The notes under the pieces are model-generated. The model was not told the origin of the DNA. It saw nothing but the letters and a program-made list of their open reading frames with translations, and did no database searches. Positions 43,060-54,824 of a DNA stretch of 64,000 nt are shown here, one piece after another. Source of the stretch: Dactylonectria macrodidyma (lineage: Eukaryota; Ascomycota; Sordariomycetes; Hypocreales; Nectriaceae); assembly GCA_020744425.1 (NCBI GenBank), contig JAGMUV010000048.1:62001-126000 (forward strand). The letters are read 5' to 3'. Positions within the stretch are counted from its first letter, which is position 1. Each line of letters begins with the position of its first letter. The translations under genes were made by a program, and so were the position numbers.

Positions 43060-45544
43060 GGAGCCGGGTTTTATATTAGACGGAATACAAGACATTAAAT
43101 GTCCAAGGGTGGGGGGGACCTTTGTATTTGGGTTGCACAAGCATGATGACATGTAGGATCAGTATAGAGCAAGCGGGAAACAATAGACATTTTTCATTCA
43201 TATAGGACTTAATAAGCAAACTAAAGAAAGAAGAGCTTTCATCCTGTGATTGGTGACTCCAAAATGTCAAATGCAAACAAGTCTGAATAGTGCATTACCA
43301 AATTGTTTAAAAATAAACTGGGTTTAGCCTAAAACGTAACTAGATTTTCAAGTTTGAAAGACTTTTCACAACCTACAGAAATTACTAATAGTTACAGACA
43401 ACTTTCTGTCGCAGTCTAGCGGCCACGCCATCGCTGAGATATCTTGATTGATTGAATTCCCCAAGAGGCTAAATGAAGTCGTAGAAGCAGCAGCCAAGAC
43501 GATGGCTGAAGAAGCAAGAGCTTCAAGGAACGATTCAACTTGCCCATGTAAGCTTACAATCATTCCCATTTATCTTCATGATCAGACAAGGTGTCTGATC
43601 TTTGATAGGCGCCATGCTTGCTACGATGATCTGCTCCCGTGACAACATAGCAAACACACAATTCGACACCTCTAACCGTCGAGGGCAGTCAGCGTCACTT
43701 GGCCGTGTGGTGTAAGCTCCTCTAAAACGAGTACCAGGAAGTCGACTCAGGAGCGCATGTGGGGTTTAGGGTCGTCGTGTTACCCACGAGTCTTCCTTTC
43801 TGACACAAAGTTGTCTCGCCAGGTACTAAACATTAAATAGCACTATATAACTAGCCATCGTGTGGAGGCGGACAGGTGGGAAAGTAGCCTACTGGCATGT
43901 CTGCCCTAGCAATACGTCGGTCATATACAGTTGGATTGTTGGCTTGCAAGAAGTTGGACTTCTCTAGAGATAAAGAGACCGCGATGAAGTGAAATACTGC
44001 GCAAGCGGAGCTACAATCCTCCAAATCGCGCTCTGCTAGTATACATCCCTTTTCAATGCCAACGGTGATATCATTGACACGCAGTATTTGCTTGGACACC
44101 AGCGTGGGAGCCAGGTCTATAAATGGCGGACATGGAGTACACTAAAGCACTCCAAACTACTATTGGAGACTCGACCACTGACTACAGCAAATGGTACCTT
44201 GGAAAAAAGAGAAGAATTTTCCATATTTCAGCGGTGAGATCGGTCGAAATGGCACGACAATTGGCCACCATCTACCGACTCGGAAGCTTCAAGCTAGTTA
44301 TCTAAATTACAACTGGCTTGTAAGTTGTTCGGCTAAACTTCTTTTCCTTTCAACCGCTCATATGTCCCTCGTCCTAATGCTCATTCAAATTAGCTGAGAC
44401 AACAAGATTCGCTATCCAGAATTCTCTGATTAGTTGCATAGGTTTAGTTTTGGTTTGGGCTGCCCTCGCCCCCCCTATCGTTCTCATGTTCTTCAAGCCA
44501 ACGAGACTATCCTCGCCCTCCCAATATATTCGGGAACCCGTTGTGCAAAATTCTTTCGGAATGAGGCCTCTGTGCTAGTTTCCCATATGTATGTAGATCT
44601 CATGTAAAATTCTGTTGGTGCTAGAGTCTCTACATCGTCCCCTTCGGAAGCAAGGACACTGACCAACATGTTGACAGAAGCGAGCTGACAGGTAGGCCGT
44701 TGGTACCGAGTCCATTTCGAGCAGTGATGAGACGGCAGACAAACGCGCCAACATTGATGACAGGCATGTGAATCTCTCATCGATATCCGGCAACGAAGCT
44801 GGATTAGGAGTGTCGAGCCTTCGCCCCATCGCCTAAATGTTCTTCCGTGCTCGAGTGCTCCGAGAGGTGAGAGTGAACTTCGTGGTTCAAACGGCACTTG
44901 GCGTACTGTGAACGGCGCTTTGGAATGCCGCCACGCTCTTAACTGAAGACCTTGTGCCAGCTATTTTTAAGGGGACAATGGATAGTTGAGTGTTCCAATT
45001 GCATCCAATGAAACGAGAATCTCAGAAATCTCGCTTTTGCTAGTTAAATGCAGGGTCCCAATGCCATATTCATGGTCTTCCAAGAATCCGAGTTAGTGGT
45101 CATCGACTTCTTCTAATTAAACCAGTTTATGGAGTTCTATTGGTTGCCTATAATGCGACGAACCCTCACGGGGCTTTTATTGCATGACGATTTTGCCTTC
45201 TGACATCTAGCTTTTCTGTCTAGCTTTTCTATCTAGCTTTTCTAGCTGCTTAATGCATTTCAAAGGGTTAAATAGGATAGTAGGGCTTATACCCTGATAT
45301 AGTAGAAACTCTAGTCATTCTGAGTTACTATTGCTTTAGGCTTAGGTTTTAGGCCCTTATACTATTATTTACTATTATTGTTTTTTTTTTAACTGTTTAA
45401 TCTCTGGCTCCCCTCTGAGTGTGCGCTGCCAAGGACTATAACTTTAATACTACTTATTTTTACTATAAATAACTGCTCCTTTAAGTAGTTTAAGTTATAA
45501 CATGCTGCTAGATTACGTTATGTTAAATGTAATTATAAATCACA
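43060..45544. other. Intergenic, contains a dispersed repeat copy
   Basis: Gene-poor. Short protein-like frames on the minus strand (43851-44099; 44575-44829) were not recognised and have no clear partners. The right-hand end is AT-rich and holds the repeat at 45160-45455. Confidence 0.45.
45160..45455. repeat. Dispersed repeat, AT-richer copy (partner 3478-3790)
   Basis: Shares colinear blocks with 3478-3790 but has more A/T. Contains an internal triplication of 'tctagcttttct' (45207-45245) and a shorter poly-T run than copy 1. Confidence 0.65.
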
Positions 45545-47209
45545 TTATAATGTTAAAATGTCAACTGAAAAGGATATCCTCCAAAACTTGCTCTGGCAAA
45601 CGCTTTCATCTGACTCTAAAGACAGGTTATATGAAACTTTCAGCACCTCGGATCCGCCTAAAGCGAAGATAATCTTCGATTCTTTAGGGACGCTCCAGTA
45701 CCTTAGCACATCCATAATTCCATCCCCGTTCCAGGGATGTGCCGCAACCACGTGTTGCAACCGCGGCATATTGGCGCCGAGCAGCTCAGAGTTGAAGAGC
45801 GTGCAGTATACGTCCTCGCGGCGAGTGGACGACCATCCAACAGCAAAGAATGAACACTCTATAGTTTGACTGCGTTCACCATGCCGTCCAGGAAGAGAGT
45901 TGGTGTGCAAGCAGAACCTGATGTATGCAGAATCTAGGGCATTATCGCCGACAAGAAAAAACGCGAAATCCTCTTCGTCGAATCGACCTTCAGGCCATAA
46001 GTCAAGAAAATTCCAATTTACAGGTGCTTCGATCTGGAGAGCATGCGACCGTCTTTTGGCAATGAATGGAGCCATGTCGTCGTGGAGCGTGTATGCGGGC
46101 CAGATGGGGTCGGTTATAAGGGCGCTTGTTTCGGCCTTGATGGGCCATACCACCCCTTGCCCTTCTGCCAAGTTATACGGATCTTCTCGTACAAATTGGC
46201 TTGGGCCGTATTTTCGAAGTCGGACTGCAACTGGGCGTTCCGGATTTGGAGAACAATGGAGTGGCAACTTGTAGGTCGCATTTCGTTTGCTCTCTGACAT
46301 GACCTCGGCAACGATATGAGACTGGATCTTAATGCCGTTGTTCGATATCGAGAATGTTGTCCAGTCATACGCTGTTGTCTTGATGAAGGACTCGCAGCCA
46401 GCAAAGAAAGCTGGTGAATCTGCCAGGATACCACAGAAGTGTCTTCTCCTGAGTGGTAACAAATCTCCGCTTGGCATTGGTGCCCTCCACGCGAATATGC
46501 TGAAGTCTGCCTGCGTCTGAATGATCTGCTCCTGTAGACGTCGGAATGCCTTGTTCCCTTCTCCGTATAGGAGCGGCATATTGATCCCAAAGATGCCCAA
46601 TAAGCAGTACGCGACGTCTTCCAGCCGTGTTGTCTCGCGACTGGCCGCCCACGACATCTTTTGAGCGACAGACACATCCGAGAGCGTCCCACGGCCCAGG
46701 AGGACGTCCTCACTGATGCGTGTTATCGCGGATAGCTCCCGGGCAATGTCTTTCTTGGTCGCGCGAGGATTCCAGCGGGAATCGAAAAAGACAACCCAGC
46801 GAGGCGCGATCAGCTCCTGCAACGTCCAGCCACGGGTGAGCCAGCGGCAACGAGGCAGTCTTTCGTCCAAGGCTGCGTCTATGGAGAGGTCGGAGAGGTA
46901 GACGTAGCAGACGGCTGCGTCTCTGTACCAACAGTACATAGAGTTGATAGCTTCAGAGAGCTCGGCGCTGCTGGACTTGTCGATGCAGCAAGTGTCAATC
47001 CAGGCATATCCGATGCCGTATTTCATGGCGATACGGCACAACATTTCGACCTTCCGGTAACCCTTCTTAGTACGATAGGCAGTTCCGGCCGCAATGTCCT
47101 GGAACGAGACCTCCTCGTCCTCCCATGTATGCGAGAGGATGGCATACTGAGGAATATTGAGCCCGATGAACTCTTCGAAGAGCCCGCTGTTGGTGTTAAT
47201 AAGCCTCAT
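45545..47209 (-). CDS. HET-domain heterokaryon-incompatibility protein, 554 aa
   Basis: Single exon starting MRLINTNSGLFEEF. The three HET signature blocks are intact: YAILSHTWEDEEVSFQDI (~22-39), GIGYAWIDTCCIDKSSSAEL with INSMYCWYRDAAVCYVYLSD, and RWLTRGWTLQELIAP (~123-137). Next come the usual ARELSAITRIS, VAQKMSWAASRETTRLEDVAYCLLGIF and MPLLYGEGNKAFRRLQEQII segments that close the domain in HET-D/E-like proteins. The C-terminal half (residues ~260-554) is the variable extension and shows no NACHT or WD repeats. The family triggers cell death after non-self recognition between fused hyphae. The C-terminus runs into AT-rich sequence, so the last residues may not be original. Confidence 0.93.
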   Translation of the reverse strand: MRLINTNSGLFEEFIGLNIPQYAILSHTWEDEEVSFQDIAAGTAYRTKKGYRKVEMLCRIAMKYGIGYAWIDTCCIDKSSSAELSEAINSMYCWYRDAAVCYVYLSDLSIDAALDERLPRCRWLTRGWTLQELIAPRWVVFFDSRWNPRATKKDIARELSAITRISEDVLLGRGTLSDVSVAQKMSWAASRETTRLEDVAYCLLGIFGINMPLLYGEGNKAFRRLQEQIIQTQADFSIFAWRAPMPSGDLLPLRRRHFCGILADSPAFFAGCESFIKTTAYDWTTFSISNNGIKIQSHIVAEVMSESKRNATYKLPLHCSPNPERPVAVRLRKYGPSQFVREDPYNLAEGQGVVWPIKAETSALITDPIWPAYTLHDDMAPFIAKRRSHALQIEAPVNWNFLDLWPEGRFDEEDFAFFLVGDNALDSAYIRFCLHTNSLPGRHGERSQTIECSFFAVGWSSTRREDVYCTLFNSELLGANMPRLQHVVAAHPWNGDGIMDVLRYWSVPKESKIIFALGGSEVLKVSYNLSLESDESVCQSKFWRISFSVDILTL

Positions 47210-47445
47210 GATGATGGGAGGACAGCCCTTGTAGGGTTGGAACCTGGTGTGGTCCTAAAGTGGGGAAGGAGGTGATTATGTCATTCTGCCCTCCATATCC
47301 GCCTTAGTCTGTCGTCGAATCATAGCAGTTCCCATGCTTGCACCATATACTGTGGGGGGTCCCTAAATCGACCATTCCCTGACCTCTGAACCTCTAGTCA
47401 ACCCTCCATTCGCTAGTCAAGGCCTATTTCATATAATATATAAAG

Positions 47446-48444
47446 CTTCGCTGAGAATGTCAGTTGACGCAAGAGCGTTGTGTTTCGTGTCTAAACGGTA
47501 AGAGTGGGTGATAAGCTGTGTAGCTAGGAGTATGGCATTAGCTCGGTCGGTAAACGGAGTTGATCCAGTATGCGCATATTACTTATCAGCTTGGCCTCTC
47601 TCTGCTGCACAGGGCCACTTACCTCGTCCCTTGATGGTCAAGGTGAACCACTTGTTTGCCTGAACGCCCTGCACAACGCCAATCTTCTTCTGCGCCCCCT
47701 CCAGAATCAGACCTTGCTTAATGTAAAGCTTAAAGTGCGCAGCAATTGGAATCACCTTATAGCTCGCCGGTGTTTCACCTAGGTATCCGATTCTCTCCAG
47801 CTCAGACTTGACTGTTGCATCCCCACCAACCTCTTTCATCAAGTAAGCACGTTAAAGGAGAGTGGCTCACGCCCAGACGCCCGAGGCCATCATGCTGATA
47901 GGGAAGCATGCGCCCTCCTCACTGAAAGAGTTAGAGAAGAACTGTCTTATAGCTAGGAACTTACTTGGTCCAGTTTACGACGCCAACAGGGAATTCCGTC
48001 TACACATTGTGTTCTTGGAGCACTTTGAGCATCTCGATGCCAGTTAATATACCTAGAATGCCGTCATATCGTCCACTCGTCGGTTGCATATCAAGATGAG
48101 AACCAACGAGGATAGGAGGGCCTTGTTGACGGCCCGGACGGACAGCAAAGATGTTGCCGATCGAGTCAACTGTTGTCTTGCAGCTGAGAGACTCGGTCGT
48201 CTCGATGAACCAATCCCGAACTTTTTTGTCGTCATCTGAGAGGGACAGACGGGCCATTCCCGTGTCTGTGGGATTGCTAGACGATGGTTAGAGGGCTCAA
48301 CTTAATCATTGGCTGGTCTTACGGTCCCCATCTGCTGCCCGTCCCTCAGGCTCAGGTATGATGCAATGTGTCCATCATGCGGTTCTGGGACACCTCGAGC
48401 TTCTGCAGGTTTTTTGCCGTCATATCTCGGGTCGAGATGTTCAT
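47446..48444 (-). pseudogene. Decayed M20-family amidase (N-carbamoyl-L-amino-acid hydrolase type)
   Basis: Family landmarks occur in order on the minus strand: KNLQKLEVSQNRMMDTLHH, RWGPNPTDTGMARLSL, DWFIETTESLSCKTTVDSIG, ILVGSHLDMQPTSGRYDG (metal-binding His/Asp), FPVGVVNWTNEEGA across an intron, FPISMMASGVW, KSELERIGYLGE, IAAHFKLYIKQG, KWFTLTIKGR, and HTGSTPFTDRANA. Breaks: two in-frame stops within 'ACCTGAGCCTGAGGG' near the start, a stop after LQEHNV, a stop after SGVWA with missing sequence, and no C-terminal half. An intact enzyme hydrolyses N-carbamoyl amino acids or similar amides; this copy is dead. Confidence 0.85.
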
Positions 48445-49205
48445 CCTTTAGCAAGCCATGAGAGAAACTGCATGGCGTCCGACAAGGGGCGTCTTGCTGA
48501 GGAGGACAGGGCATTGTCTAGCCCGCCCGAGGATGCTCCTTGGAAAAACCATCGTTCAACAGGGGTATCCGGTTCGGCGAGCTTGAAGCGAGTTCTTGAT
48601 TGAAGAGCTACAGAATGAATCGCCAAGTGAAGAGAGGCAATTGATCTTATAATTGTTCAATGGATGTTCTTGGAGGGAGTTAGATGAAATGTTTTTGGAA
48701 GGTGTAGCTGTCGGTCGACGCCTTCCGCCTTCCGCCTTCTTACCACTCGGCGGGGTCATGTACTCCACTTTCCCGAAAAGACAACTCCCCAAGGAGGCAA
48801 TTTTTGACTTGTCGAGGCGACCACTCATCATTGATACATCACCACGGCTCTTGAGAACCCCTTTCAAGGAAGGCATGATTTATAAGCCCTGATTTATATT
48901 ACTATTTTGTGATATACACGCTAAACCTGAATAACGCCATTGACTACCTATCTGGCGCATTTCTTGAACGCCCCGGAGCCATTGACCTGCTTGTCGACTC
49001 TCTTCAGGGTACCAGGGTACATGTGTTCAAGCCTCCATTCCTCTGGAGAGTAATCCGAGTTGGACGGCCCAATGCATATATTTTGAAACCGGCTAATTAA
49101 TATACTATTTCGCTCTATTGCCTCATAGAAAAGATCCTTTGGCTCTGTTAGCCTGATGACTGTAATTCAGTGTGTCAGCCCCAAGTCCTAGTGTCTTAAA
49201 TATAG
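48445..49205. other. Intergenic
   Basis: 5' flank of the amidase relic and 3' flank of the dynamin gene. Nothing else recognised. Confidence 0.4.
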
Positions 49206-52200
49206 CTAGGATCTAAACGCACTAGGATTGGCTTCTTTGACAGGCGGGAAGCTCGAAACGTTTGGGGTCTTAGGCAGGTTGCCAAATACAGAGCCACCGA
49301 ACGCAGAAGGCTGCAGGCTCTGTTCAGGCTTGCCTAAGATCGATGACCCCCAAGGGCTTGACTTTGACTGCGCAGCTGTTGACGACCTAACGCCGAATAA
49401 GCTGCTTCCGGATGAGCCAAACCCGCTACTAGAAGATTCCGGAGCCTGGCTCACGGGCGTCGTGTTTTTTGTAACCGACCCGAACAGTCCACCCGTACCA
49501 TTCGCTGTACTCGCAGGTTTGGTGGAGTTCGATCCCCCGAAGAGATTTGACGTTGGCTGTGCAGCTGTCGGCGCCTGACCGCCGGAGAGGCTACCGAAGC
49601 CAATAGAACTACTGGAAGTCGCCGGAGCTGAGCTCACGGGCGTTGTGGCCTTGTTAGAGCTCGTTCCCCCGAAGAGACCTGATGTTGCTTGTGCAGCCGG
49701 TGCCGGCTTGTTGAAGAGGCTGCTAGATGAAGGAGGATTCGTAGCTGCGGCCTTGGAGCCAAACAAGCCACTAGATGTTCCAGGAGCTGAGCTTACGGGC
49801 GCGGTGGTTGCGGTCAGAGGCTTGGACCCGAACAGTCCGCCCGTACCAGTTGCTGTGCTAGCAAGCTTAGCAAAGCTCGATGATCCAAATATGCTGGCCA
49901 CCGCTGGCTCAACTGAGGTCGGATCGTCGGGGTGGCCGCTCGACAGAGGGGGGTTTTCTGGTGGAGAGGGAGCAGAAGATGCCCTCACAACCAAGGCATT
50001 TGAAGGTGATGATGCTTTCGCCTTGGATGATGGCAGTACTGTACACGTGTTAGCTTCACCTAGACTCTGGAAAAAGTGTGAGTTACCCGTGACTGGTCTC
50101 GGCCTGTACCGCAGACACTGGGCCAGACCCTGGCGCAAGATATCAATCTCCTCCTTAAGGTTTTCCCTCCGAGCTTTAGAATCCTCCGACTCGCCCGCCA
50201 GCTCTTCAAGCCGTGCCTCGCTCATGCGGTGCACCTTGGTCGGCGTGAGAATATCTGGTATGTCGCGTACCAGGCAACTCTCAATAGCCAAGTTGATCAC
50301 ATTGTCGGTAAACGTGCGGCGAGACATCTTGAAAAGGGTCAGCAATCGCAACACAACAACTGGCTTTGGTGGTTTCTCACCTTGTAGTACACTAGCATCA
50401 TGTCAAGGACTCTTCCGGTGCCGAATTCGCCATCCTGCAACCCCTTTGTTAGAGACACCTTGAACTATATTTTATGTTTAGTCAGGTATCTTTCCAAGCA
50501 CTTCTGGGCGCTTTGATCTTGATAGCAATGTCATTGACTTACAGATGGGTCGGAAGACTGCTGGGATAAGGAACGATAGAACTCGGCGTCTAGCGGAAGT
50601 GCGTAGGCCTCGACATAAGGTCTCAACAACTCCTCAAGCTTCTCCCCGAGCACCTTCTCCTTCTCGTCAAAGAGCGGGTCCACGCAGGTGGACAAGATAG
50701 CCTCAGTGGTTCGGTTTGTGCCTGGTTGCCCAACGACGTGCTTGAAGAGCTGGTCCACAAAGGCCTTGGCGATGAATGTCACGCGGCTGAGGTGGAACTC
50801 GGCGATGTCCCTCCACGGAGCCGCTTTCTCTTTGAAGAGCTGGATGGCGAGATCCTTATTTGGAGACCCCGGGAACTCTAGCCCCTGGTTTCTGGCAGCT
50901 TGCTTCTCGAGCTGGGCGATGACATCGCGTGCCAGGATGGGCTCCGGGTTGGGGAAGTCGTAGGCATAGCGTTCAAGAAACTCCTGAAGATACTTCGGGA
51001 TATCTTGGCCTTCTAGCATATCTTCCAAATCGTAACTGTCGGGCAGCACCGTCTTGGCTCCCTTGGTCTTGAGAATGTGATCGAACGCTCGGTTAAAATT
51101 CCTTAGCTGACCTCGGAGCTTGCGGTCGTCGTCATCTAATCCTCCGAAAAAGGCATCGTTGTATCGGCCATAGACTCCATCTCGAGCAAGCCGTTGGAAA
51201 TCGCTAGATATGCCTAATAGAAAGGATCTCATATCCTCTTGGGTGGACCGCGACTTTCCCAGCCTGTTCAGCTCTTCCTGTCGCTCCCCCAGCTTTCCTT
51301 CAATGTCCTTGACAACTCCTGGCAGACTAGTCCGAATGTGATTGTACAACACCCTACTGAGCTTCTTGCGCAGGGTTGCAATACCGCAATCATCTCGAGG
51401 AAGCGTTGCCCAAGCACCAGTTCTGAAGAACTTCTCCTCAGTCTCATCCCGCGCTTTCAAGCTGGTCTCTTTTTCGGTCCTGTTGCGGAGAACATGCCAT
51501 CCGAGGTGGAACTTGTTGGCGCCCTCCTGATTCTTGGCAACCTTGAGATATGTCTCTTCATCTTCAAGGCCCGCGTGGGTGAGATCGGGCTTGGTGATGA
51601 CGCCGAGGGTGCGCTGTCTTTGCGGGTCCATCTCCTTGACTCTGCGGAGGGCCACTTGACTGGCGAGCTGAGCATTTGCCGCAATGACGACCAAAATGAT
51701 GCTGTTCTTCTGGCGCATGTAACCCTCCACGAGCTCATCGACAGTCTCTTTTCCGTTGAGAGACTGTGTTTCGGTTTCCGCGTGGAAGAGGCCTGGAAGA
51801 TCAACCAGAGTCAACGGGTACATCCCCGGACCCTGAATCTCAAGGCGCAGGACATCCTTGGAGAAGTCTTTTCCGGCTCGAGTGAAGCCCATGCACTCTT
51901 TAGCCTCCTTGATGATCTCGGGCAGATCATCCTCGTGAAAGCCCCTCCTCTGGAAGGACTGAGGCGCTTTGGACTTGTCTGCAAACCGCACGCTGACATT
52001 GACCCGAGTTTCGGGTGCCTGGCGAAGAACCAGTTCGGTCGCAAATCGAGTGCATAGGCCCCGTTCAACGGGGAAGCGAACATGCGAGATGGCCTCGAGG
52101 ACAGAAGACTTTCCGGAGGACTGCTCGCCGACGACGATGATCTGCGGGAGGTTGACGATCTTGCCAACCCCGCAGGCGCTGAGGCTGTCGCTAATGTCGT

Positions 52201-52264
52201 GCAGGGCTTTCGCCTCTGCCGTGTTGAGTTGGTTGAGGACATCGGAGGTGAGGGACACCTCCAT
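49206..52264 (-). CDS. Dynamin/Mx-like GTPase with FG-nucleoporin-like C-terminal tail
   Basis: Exons in phase: 52264-50543, 50464-50381, 50327-49206 (975 aa). A further 48-nt in-frame segment at 50086-50039 has GTAACT, GCTAAC branch and ACAG and is probably an intron (959 aa if removed). GTPase motifs: GEQSSGKSS at 46-54, switch Thr in CTRFATEL, DLPGL, TKPD. The middle/stalk domain follows (KYLQEFLERYAYDFPNPEP, FVDQLFKHVV), then the GED (VLDMMLVYYK, MSRRTFTDNVINLAIESCLV). After it, ~240 residues of Ser/Thr/Ala/Pro-rich sequence carry about 11 FG dipeptides, many as GLFGS or LFGG, as in Nup98/Nup100-type nucleoporins. No PH or proline-rich domain. GTP-driven membrane remodelling by polymerisation is the family role; the FG tail suggests nuclear-pore or condensate association (inference). 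Confidence 0.9.
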
Positions 52265-52803
52265 TGTGACTGCTAGGAGAGAACTGAAGAATAAGGGTGT
52301 TGAGGGCGTGATTCTTTGGAAGAGTGGGTGGCTACCTCTTTATTGGGATGAACGACGGCCTCACTGAGCGGGCGCATGCACAGTCAACACAGCCAACACA
52401 GCCAACGACAGGTTGGGGCCAGTTTCAGAGCGCGAACCCTGCTGTTCGATTCGCTAGGAAACACTCGCTGGGGTCTCAGAAGCCCTGGGCATGCAGGGGC
52501 TGATGGTTCATGCTGGACCAACATGCATAACTAGCTTCGGCGGCAAGGCCACGAACCCAGACTCGTTACCGTACTAGCCACAGACAATGCCAGATTGGAT
52601 GTCTTGAAACCTTTCCAGGCAATTTGAAACAGAAAAGGGTTGCGATCTAGCTGCTTATTGAGCTTGCGGATTTTTCGTGGGGTTGCATCACACTTTTCTG
52701 TTGCCAACTAACTGCCCACTGCTGTGATTCTTACCCGAAGCCAGCTTCGAACGTATTGAATCATAAATAGGTAACCCCGGTCTTTGCGATGTCGGCCTGG
52801 ACA
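52265..52803. other. Intergenic, 5' flank of the dynamin gene
   Basis: No other feature recognised. Confidence 0.5.
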
Positions 52804-53166
52804 TTAAAAAACACAGTCTTCTGGCTTGCTCAAATTAGCGACCAGGATCGTCCCATTGTCAGTCTTCGCAGGAACGCCATCTCCGATACCAGCCAACAGG
52901 CCGAATATCAGCTTTGGGAAGGTGATTCTCATCTGAGTAACGACCGTAGCCGCGGGATTGTTGCCCAGTTGACGGGGTCCTACGATGGACATTGCAGCAG
53001 GCGATGCTCCCAAGATTGTATACACAGTGATCAGTTGACACTTGCGACGGGCGGTCGTGCTCACTGTCTAGCATCTCCGGCGCAACGACCTCCTCCGCCT
53101 CCAAAGGGCAAATCTATCAACCGTGTAGTCCTCGTGCGCTAATTTCCAGTTAGACGCGTTGGGCAT
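52804..53166 (-). pseudogene. Frameshifted N-terminal PNP_UDP (nucleoside-phosphorylase-like) domain
   Basis: From ATG 53166: LAHEDYTV, then after a frameshift EAEEVVAPEMLDSEHDRPSQ and CVYNLGSIACCNV, then after a second frameshift LGNNPAATVVTQMRITFPK and FGLLAGIGDGVPAKTDNGTI. This is the hallmark start of the fungal nucleoside-phosphorylase-like domain that commonly sits at the N-terminus of NACHT/NB-ARC proteins. No NTPase or repeat domain follows on the left, so only the N-terminal domain remains. Two frameshifts and a premature stop at 52804 make it a relic. Confidence 0.8.
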
Positions 53167-54824
53167 CCATGTCTACTTGACGGCCTCAAATTGCTCAAAA
53201 CGAAATCAAGTGCTTAGCATCAAATCAAGGAGTAAGAGGGTCCGATTCCTCTGAAGGACACTGGCTGAGATGCGGGAGAGTGAATAAGGAAAGAGGAAAT
53301 GGAAGTCAACTTCAGGCTGAAGCTGGGCGGGGGGTTGGCAATATTGTAGCACGGCCGCAGCCATAGCCACATCTGCCACTACTGATAGTGCGTCTTATCC
53401 GAGGCCGCTGCGGAGAGGATAAAAGGAATCGAGGGGGGGAAAGTATGCAAGGGACATCAAGATCGGAGCAATGGTGTGGAGGGAGTCGGGAATGAGTGGA
53501 ACGAGATTGCTGTATGGAGGATATGTCCGTAGTGCATGGGCATCTTCCAATAAGGTTGTCTTTTGACTTTAATTCGTCCACTCTCTTGACCTAATTTTCT
53601 CTCTAGTTGATGATAGAGCTTGAACCTTTCCACTCGAGTTAGGTTTCAGGCAGCAAAACCCAGCACCTGGCTGTGGAATTGCTCCTTAGGCGCAAGGCGA
53701 GAGATTACGTGCTACCTGCCGGACACCACGGCACTTGGATGTTCGCAATTGGATTCTCCCGCAGGTCGTCGTGGAAGTAGTCTGGATGCTCATTTGTCGG
53801 TCATATGGTGATGGCAGTGACTGATGGTGGACACAACCCATGGCCTGATCTTTGCATGGTATAACACGAATTAGCAAAAGGTATTATAACGGGCGGATAT
53901 GTTGCAGTCTGACCGGCTGCGCCGCTTCTCGTTTGACGCCAGCCACGGCAGCATATACATTTCAGCCGGACATCGCAACGACACTTCAATGGTATACAAA
54001 GCTGCAGGGTTGGGAGCACAACATCTGGTATGGCACGGGATGGTGCGCTCGCTGGCTGTGCTGCAGGTGACAGGGCCCTATACGCATCGCCATTGGTCGC
54101 TGTTGGTCGCTGTTATCGGTGAACCGTTGCTTGTTGGCTACCAAAGAAGCCCTTTTTGGCCAAGGCCTGCATCGGCATTCGCCCTATGTTGAGAGATGAG
54201 TGACGCGCTCTGCGGGAATCAGGTCGTGTCGCCCATGGAATTCACGGCTAACTAGGTCAATTGCTCTGGACGGAATAAATATCAACCAATGAACCCCCAA
54301 CAACCAAACTTATCATCATCAATCATCATCAAATTACGCCCAAATTGCCCTTCCACAAAGACTAATCAGTCGGACGCGCCAGTTTAGGCAATTATGTCGG
54401 TCCCGTAGCTTATGAAGGACGGATCAGGTTGGGTTTTCACCCAGGACCAGGATTTACCGGAAAAGTCGAGATTCCTGCCTTGCGTCATGTTAGGCAGATA
54501 AACATCGTGACCCCGGGTTTTGGAATATTAGGGTGAATGGGAAAGAGGCGGACATCGAAGAGCTCGTGCAGAAAATTCCGGAGGACGGTGCTATTTTGGA
54601 CAGATCAAATGCGCTGTCAGGCCACGCGTAGGCTGGTTCTCTTCATCTTCGTTGTGAACACCATCAACATCGTCAGCTTGACAGGTGTGTGGACCGTATC
54701 TATTCATATCTCCCCGGCATCTGACGGTTGGCCACCCTACCCAGGGACGACAACACGGAGTACAATATTCGTCACTGAAGTCAAACAAAACCCCTGATTG
54801 CTAGAACGGCCGTTGCCATTCCTT
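53167..54824. other. Intergenic
   Basis: No gene supported; short frames on both strands look like noise. Some CAT-rich simple sequence near 54312-54332. Confidence 0.5.

Noticed and set aside
49645..52057. 272-aa plus-strand frames at 49645-50463 and 51239-52057
   Set aside because: Antisense to the dynamin/FG gene, whose domains and introns are clear on the minus strand.
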